Shown here piece by piece: positions 23,891 through 28,522 of a DNA stretch of 28,522 nucleotides (position 1 is the first letter of the stretch; each line of letters opens with the position of its first letter). The stretch is from contig VXZL01000546.1 of NCBI GenBank assembly GCA_009845505.1, positions 1-28,522 of the forward strand, written 5' to 3'. Position numbers and translations under genes: made by a program. Source of the DNA: Candidatus Poribacteria bacterium. GTDB lineage: Bacteria; Poribacteria; WGA-4E; WGA-3G. The notes below the pieces were generated by a model, which saw only the letters and a list, made by a program, of their open reading frames with translations, ran no database searches and was not told where the DNA came from.

Positions 23891-25417
23891 TCAACTCATA
23901 TCATACCGTAGGAAGGATACATAAGCCGTCATGAACAGAACAATATTCCACGCCAACAATATCAAAACATCCATTGATGCCTGTGAAAAACTTTCAGAAA
24001 GGGAAAGCCGCCGATGCTTGAAAACCGGTAAATCTGTCAATTCCGCAGCACCCTTATCCGTGGAAAACCATGCTCGCGACGAAAACGCCTTCTTATCCTT
24101 CAAATACTCAACAATCTCGCGTTTATAGGCTCTGGAGTCGGCAATAAAATCGTTATAACGCTGCCGATCGGTCCCCGCTATCGCACCAACAGCGAAATTA
24201 TAAACATCCGCGAAGGAAATACGCGAGAGCGCGTCTGCGAATCTCACATTTCGCTCTCGAATTTCCGCAGGTTCTTTGAGAATTTCCTCCGCTTTGTTCG
24301 CGTATGTAACCCGAAGTTGTTCCTGATAGCCTAAAATCTCCTGGAAGATAGAGGTATCCGCTTTACTAACACTGTTGACGCTATAACTCTCTGTCAAGAA
24401 ATAGCCCCCAGACATAGAACCAGACCTCGTTCCCGTTGAAGATGTCTCAGGTTCCCAAGTAATTGACTCTTTCAAATCATCATAGCCCCGCTGTTTAACG
24501 TAGGCATCCCGTTCCTTTCTGAACTGATCCCAGACATCAAAGGCGGGCTGAAGGACCGACTGTTCGGATTTAGATGGATGTGGCGGGAACTTCTCCACTG
24601 CAAACGTCACTACATTTGAATGAACGCTCGTCAGAATCACCCAAATAAACATCGAAAGAATTAACGTTGTCGCCGCTTCCTTCGTCCAAACGGATAGGAC
24701 AAACCCTAAAAGATACCACGTTGACACGTACAACAACGAAACACCAAATATTAAGATGATATGTGCGATGTCGTTTCCATCAAAAGCGGTAACTGGTGAA
24801 GCGAAAGATATTAACAGGACCACGAGTAAACTCACCAAGATGATAGGAAACAGCGATAACATTCCACCAAGGTATTTCCCCAGCACGACTACATCTCTCG
24901 GTACCGCATTGGATAACACAAGTTTCAACGTGCCATCCTCTCTCTCACCCGAAATTGTGTTGTAAGCGAACAGAATCGCCAAAGCACTGAGAACGATTTT
25001 GAAGATGAAAACCACATCAACAGCCAGGAACATGGCAAGGAAGGGGTTGTCTGAACCCCGCTTTTGCGTCGGGGGCAACCAGATAGGGAAAGTAATGAAT
25101 TCAAAGATGGGTTTTGAGAGTTCAACGGTGACCGTATTTGCCCCGAAGTTCTCTGTCCCTACGTTAAATATTCCGAGCAGGTTTGGTTTTCGGTGCGCTT
25201 TCGGCTTGATGTCAACATAGAGCTCCCATGTCCGAGTTTCCTCTTGTGCCTCCCGTATCGCGGTGTTATATCCCGCCAAACGTTTTTCGTAATCGTCCAC
25301 TTGGACGAAAACAGCAACGGCAGTTGAAAGCAGACACACGATAAACCCAATCATAAATCGGGATGTCAACACATTTGAGACGAATTCTCGTTGGATAATT
25401 AGCCAAAGTGTATGCAT
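23891..25417 (-). CDS. ABC-2-type transporter permease, type 1 (paralogue of 12032)
   Basis: A 508-residue inner-membrane permease. The N-terminus IIQREFVSNVLTSRF is followed by a first helix and an outside loop of about 100 residues (RKPNLLGIFNVGTENFG). The signature FAYNTISGEREDGTLKLVL lies near residues 151-169. Further helices run to about 275, then an outside domain and a last helix ending FLRYDMS. Loop features shared with the 12032 permease are the YLKDKKAFSSRAWFSTDKGA stretch and a following DLP motif. The signature keeps the Arg that its paralogue lacks. It begins 20 bases after the stop of the second sigma fusion and precedes the type-2 permease, so sigma, type-1 and type-2 permease form one operon. 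Confidence 0.9.
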   Translation of the reverse strand: MHTLWLIIQREFVSNVLTSRFMIGFIVCLLSTAVAVFVQVDDYEKRLAGYNTAIREAQEETRTWELYVDIKPKAHRKPNLLGIFNVGTENFGANTVTVELSKPIFEFITFPIWLPPTQKRGSDNPFLAMFLAVDVVFIFKIVLSALAILFAYNTISGEREDGTLKLVLSNAVPRDVVVLGKYLGGMLSLFPIILVSLLVVLLISFASPVTAFDGNDIAHIILIFGVSLLYVSTWYLLGFVLSVWTKEAATTLILSMFIWVILTSVHSNVVTFAVEKFPPHPSKSEQSVLQPAFDVWDQFRKERDAYVKQRGYDDLKESITWEPETSSTGTRSGSMSGGYFLTESYSVNSVSKADTSIFQEILGYQEQLRVTYANKAEEILKEPAEIRERNVRFADALSRISFADVYNFAVGAIAGTDRQRYNDFIADSRAYKREIVEYLKDKKAFSSRAWFSTDKGAAELTDLPVFKHRRLSLSESFSQASMDVLILLAWNIVLFMTAYVSFLRYDMS

Positions 25418-25437
25418 AAACTCACCTCATTACAAAA

Positions 25438-28425
25438 TCACTGATCCTCACCTAAGATTCCCGACCAAATTGCACGTTGCGACTCTGTGTTATCCGTTTT
25501 TTTTCTAATAGCGACATCAGTAACATCCGACTCCAATGGCGGTTCTTTAGACGGATCCCCTTCTAATGTAACAGGCAAGACAATCTCTGCTCCCTCTCTT
25601 TCAAGTGTCAACCTCACCACATCCCCAGATTTCCAATCTTTGGCAGCCCTTCTAATGTCGTCACGCGTCTTCACCGGTGTGCCGTCAATACCTATCAGCC
25701 TGTCATCATCCTGAAACTTTCGGGATCGATGGATGAACATGCCGCCACCCGGCGGTCCCCCAAATGAACCGATACCCAGCATTTCATGGATGATATACCC
25801 AAGTTTCGGGAGCCGTTCTCCAAGGTCTATCTCAACATCCACACCCACGTCCTTAAGGTATTCCTCTAACGGTAACCTTTCCGTCCCCGTCACGTATTTG
25901 CTGAAGAAAGGTTCAAAGTTTTCACCCGCAACTTGGCTGACGATCCTGATGACATCGTCCATCGTGTACGCAGTATCGGTGAGACCAAACTCTCGATACA
26001 TCTGCTGCATCACATCGTCCAAACTGCTTCGATTTTTCGTTAGATTACGAATCTGTAAATCCAGTGCGGCAGCGATTAAACGCCCACCGTCGTAGACGAG
26101 TTCTCGATTGGCTAATTTATCTTCACCGGCCTCTCGAATAGAGCGTTCGCCCTGTTGAGACAGATACGATTCCCATGCAAGTTCAAGACTCCTGAGAAAA
26201 TCGCCTTCAGAAATAAGTCCGAGGCGAGTACAGATAACACTTGAATAATACTTACTGAAACCTTCGCTGAACCAATACTCCTGTTCATTAACTTCGCTGA
26301 ACCCATACTCCTGCTCAGCAAAATGAATAACTTTTCCGTTCCAGATATAACCAATCACATTTGCAACCAAGGGTCCCCAAAAATCCGCTCTGCCGTCGTC
26401 CAATGCGCCACCGATCAGAGCCGTGATGCTTCTTTCTGATGCCCCACCGCTGCGGTATTCTTCCCCGCCATAAGGATTCATGACAAATAGCATGCTGCCT
26501 TTCGGGGTTCCACCAAATATGCCTGAATATGCCTGTAGAATTGCCTCGACAGCAGACGCAACTTTATCCATTGAAGCTTTAAAGCGTCCCCCCAGTGCAA
26601 GCACAATCTCTGCCTCTCCTGAACTTACCAGACGCTCAGAATGTTCACCAAGCACGAGGTACGCATACATCAGATCGTCTTGATTTTTACAAACAAAACG
26701 GTGTCCGTTGGGTTCAATCCGCTCCCAAGGGGTCGAGACGGACCAATTATCAGGTACATCAACAGACAGTTCAATATCGTCCACCTCACCAACGATAAAC
26801 AGCGCATATCCGGGCCAGAAAATACAATCGTCTTGGGCATACGGAGCTTCGTCTCTACCAAAGGGCCAATCCCGTTCATCGTGATCCAGCAACACTTTGT
26901 ATTGGAGTGTCACAGGCGATGCATCACGTGTTTCAACGACCCACTGCGTTTTGGCAATCTCTTCTACAACCAGTGCTTTACCTTTCGCATCAGTAGCCGT
27001 CACATCTCTAAGAGAACGGGCATATCCATCGTACAACCAATCGGTACCAAAACGACTCATAGAAAAAAACAAACGCTTTCGGTCATTTTTCGTACCACCG
27101 CCGCTTTTTGGCGTTAGGATACACTTGACATTCGCTACGCGCGGCTCATTCGCATCAACACTGACCTCATATCTTGCCGATTCAAGTTGCACCGGGTTAC
27201 CAGCATCCTCAAGTTGACGGAAATTCCTGATGACACGCCACGCCTCAATAACCGCTTTATCGCGATAGGTATTATGCCACTTGTATGTCCACTGCGTGTC
27301 TATCTGAACAGGAAAGTACGTTTCGCCTTGCTGCGTCGGCGTTTCGTATTTAAGCAATTCGGCTTCTGTTGCGACACCGTTGGAATGTTCATAACGCATC
27401 TTCACGAGTCCAACACCTTTGGCAAACCACAGATAACGCGTCCCGTTTACAAGCGCACTTCGCAACTCAGCGTTGGTATCTTCTACATCAGCATCCGTGA
27501 AAACAGTCTTATGCTTCAGGCACATTGGAAAAGTGCCCGCGGATACATTTACCGTTTCATAAGCCTCAACGGTTGCTGTCCCTCGTGATTTCCAACCGCC
27601 TTCCTGTTCCCACGAACTACCCGAAACCAAAGGAAATTTAAAAAGGTCAATCCAACCGTGGGTGAGATAGTGCAGTAACATGTACATCGGCGATGGATCG
27701 CCGCCACCCCAACCTTTCGTGTGAAAGCCAGAAGATGTAAAGACCTTAGAAGTTTGGTTGAAGTTAAAACCGCCTTCTGCCAAATGATCACCCGTTTCCG
27801 TTGCCGCAGTCGTCTGAATGTCAACGCGGCGCGGCTCACTTCTCAATAGGTTCGGACCGACGTTTTCTCGAAGCATTGATTCCTCCTTCTCTAATCGCTT
27901 CCTTGCACGATATAAACGACTTTTCACTGTATTCAACGACACCTCTAAACGCTCACTCATCTCTTCACAGGTCAAGCCTTTGTAATAGTGCAGAACCATT
28001 ACAGAACGTTCACCAACGGGTAACTTTTGCAGGAGATATTCCACAACTTCTCGCAAATCAGCCGTTGATGCCTGTATCCGTTCCTCTTCAAGGTACTGTG
28101 TATAAAACAACTGTTCCAATTCGGCTTTCGGCAGCGTATCCAGGGACTGCATCGCAATCGGCTTCTTTTGTAGCCACGCAACGCATTGACGCTTCGCTAT
28201 CGCATGCAACCACCCAGAAAAACGATTCGGATCTCTTAAACTCGGCAGCGACTTAAAAGCTTGGATAAAGGTATCTTGCGTAATCTCCTGCGCCGCGTGA
28301 AAATCACCAATCTCACGCCATGCAAGTGAATACACCCAACGTCGGTGCTTTTGCATCAATGTAGTGAACGCATCTTCATCACCTGACAAGATACGATGAA
28401 TCAGATCAATATCGTCGTTTTTCAT
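25438..28425 (-). CDS. ECF sigma factor fused to a degenerate M61-like peptidase and PDZ domain
   Basis: A 995-residue fusion. The start chosen is ATG 28425, six bases after AGGAG; another ATG at 28431 abuts that site. Sigma70 region 2 is at about 5-75 (GDEDAFTTLMQKHRRWVYSL) and region 4 at about 120-178 (TCEEMSERLEVSLNTVKSRL). A DUF3108-like part lies at about 205-350 (NGTRYLWFAKGVGLVKMRYE). An M61/M1-like region spans about 350-870, with WFSEGFSKYYSS carrying the usual third ligand Glu. The zinc motif HExxH, however, reads NVIGY (689-693). PDZ is at about 875-955 (RLIGIDGTPVKTRDDIRRAA). No signal or membrane helix was seen between sigma and the rest, so the whole protein seems cytoplasmic, unlike the first sigma. 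The peptidase part is probably inactive and may serve as a sensor. It heads the operon with two permeases. Confidence 0.88.
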   Translation of the reverse strand: MKNDDIDLIHRILSGDEDAFTTLMQKHRRWVYSLAWREIGDFHAAQEITQDTFIQAFKSLPSLRDPNRFSGWLHAIAKRQCVAWLQKKPIAMQSLDTLPKAELEQLFYTQYLEEERIQASTADLREVVEYLLQKLPVGERSVMVLHYYKGLTCEEMSERLEVSLNTVKSRLYRARKRLEKEESMLRENVGPNLLRSEPRRVDIQTTAATETGDHLAEGGFNFNQTSKVFTSSGFHTKGWGGGDPSPMYMLLHYLTHGWIDLFKFPLVSGSSWEQEGGWKSRGTATVEAYETVNVSAGTFPMCLKHKTVFTDADVEDTNAELRSALVNGTRYLWFAKGVGLVKMRYEHSNGVATEAELLKYETPTQQGETYFPVQIDTQWTYKWHNTYRDKAVIEAWRVIRNFRQLEDAGNPVQLESARYEVSVDANEPRVANVKCILTPKSGGGTKNDRKRLFFSMSRFGTDWLYDGYARSLRDVTATDAKGKALVVEEIAKTQWVVETRDASPVTLQYKVLLDHDERDWPFGRDEAPYAQDDCIFWPGYALFIVGEVDDIELSVDVPDNWSVSTPWERIEPNGHRFVCKNQDDLMYAYLVLGEHSERLVSSGEAEIVLALGGRFKASMDKVASAVEAILQAYSGIFGGTPKGSMLFVMNPYGGEEYRSGGASERSITALIGGALDDGRADFWGPLVANVIGYIWNGKVIHFAEQEYGFSEVNEQEYWFSEGFSKYYSSVICTRLGLISEGDFLRSLELAWESYLSQQGERSIREAGEDKLANRELVYDGGRLIAAALDLQIRNLTKNRSSLDDVMQQMYREFGLTDTAYTMDDVIRIVSQVAGENFEPFFSKYVTGTERLPLEEYLKDVGVDVEIDLGERLPKLGYIIHEMLGIGSFGGPPGGGMFIHRSRKFQDDDRLIGIDGTPVKTRDDIRRAAKDWKSGDVVRLTLEREGAEIVLPVTLEGDPSKEPPLESDVTDVAIRKKTDNTESQRAIWSGILGEDQ
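26262..26321. repeat. 30-base in-frame tandem duplication within the sigma-peptidase gene
   Basis: CTTCGCTGAACCAATACTCC (26262-26281) recurs with one change at 26292-26311, a period of 30 bases. In the protein it yields two adjacent 10-residue units, EQEYGFSEVN and EQEYWFSEGF (residues 704-723), inside the former metal-binding region. Confidence 0.75.
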
Positions 28426-28461
28426 GACCATCTCCTAAAGAATATTGCCTTGTGATGTTAA

Positions 28462-28489
28462 GTGGGATTTTAAGGGTGGAAAGGTTGCA
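28462..28489 (-). promoter_or_regulatory. Possible ECF-type promoter of the second sigma gene
   Basis: On the minus strand TGCAACC (plus 28483-28489) is followed after 17 bases by CCACTTAA. The -35 is identical to the sites at 8679 and 16904; the -10 matches CGTC at only two of four positions. The position, about 40 bases before the start codon, is right. Confidence 0.4.
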
Positions 28490-28509
28490 TAAAATGAATT
28501 TTTATGCAA
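28485..28509. promoter_or_regulatory. Inverted repeat over the -35 of the second sigma gene
   Basis: TTGCATAAA (28485-28493) and TTTATGCAA (28501-28509) are perfect 9-base arms seven bases apart. The proximal arm overlaps the TGCAACC motif, as expected of an operator. Confidence 0.45.
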
Positions 28510-28522
28510 AATTTTTTGCTAT

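Noticed and set aside
26641..27117. A 158-codon plus-strand open frame opposite the sigma-peptidase fusion
   Set aside because: It overlaps a gene with strong domain evidence on the other strand and shows no protein-like features of its own.
1..28522. CRISPR arrays, tRNA or rRNA genes
   Set aside because: No regularly spaced repeats of suitable length, no tRNA cloverleaf and no rRNA-like sequence were found on reading the gaps.

Overview
The window looks like chromosome from an uncultured, Gram-negative-type bacterium with mid-range GC. The ECF sigma factors with large C-terminal extensions, the many PD40/TolB-like and DUF3352-like secreted proteins, and the family of short intergenic palindromes resemble Candidatus Poribacteria and relatives. 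That assignment is from memory of such proteins and was not checked by any search. No rRNA, tRNA, CRISPR array or intact transposase gene was seen.

Left part (1-5791): a minus-strand pair (Ldh-type dehydrogenase, then Gfo/Idh/MocA oxidoreductase) diverges from four plus-strand genes: a small unknown protein, the fused NAD(P)HX epimerase/dehydratase, an SDR protein lacking the usual catalytic residues, and another small unknown protein. Intergenic gaps here carry palindromic repeats and one pseudoknot-like structure.

Middle and right part (6048-28425): one thematically coherent cluster. It holds five large ABC-2-type permeases (6048, 12032, 13521 on plus; 23891-25417 and 22424-23875 on minus) but only one ATPase (17779). 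It also holds a coiled-coil/beta-domain membrane protein (18532), a TolC-family outer membrane protein (20907), a PD40 propeller protein (7510), a thioredoxin-like secreted protein (10238), a DUF3352-like exported protein (15095) and a lipoprotein (17032). Two ECF sigma factors complete it. One is membrane-anchored with an outward-facing C-terminal domain (8862); the other is fused to a degenerate M61-like peptidase plus PDZ domain (25438). The permeases fall into two types that occur twice in the same order behind a sigma gene: 12032+13521 after the first sigma, and 25417+23875 after the second. This suggests an old duplication of a sigma-permease-permease module.

A TGCAACC motif, followed 16-17 bases later by CGTCA at two sites, lies upstream of the first sigma gene and of the lipoprotein gene. 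Weaker versions precede the second sigma gene and the 12032 permease. This has the layout of an ECF promoter and suggests an autoregulated envelope regulon. The most economical model, which is inference, is an envelope-spanning ABC export or surface-remodelling system: shared ATPase, paralogous permeases, a periplasmic coiled-coil protein and a TolC-like channel, under fused sigma factors that sense the envelope without separate anti-sigma genes.
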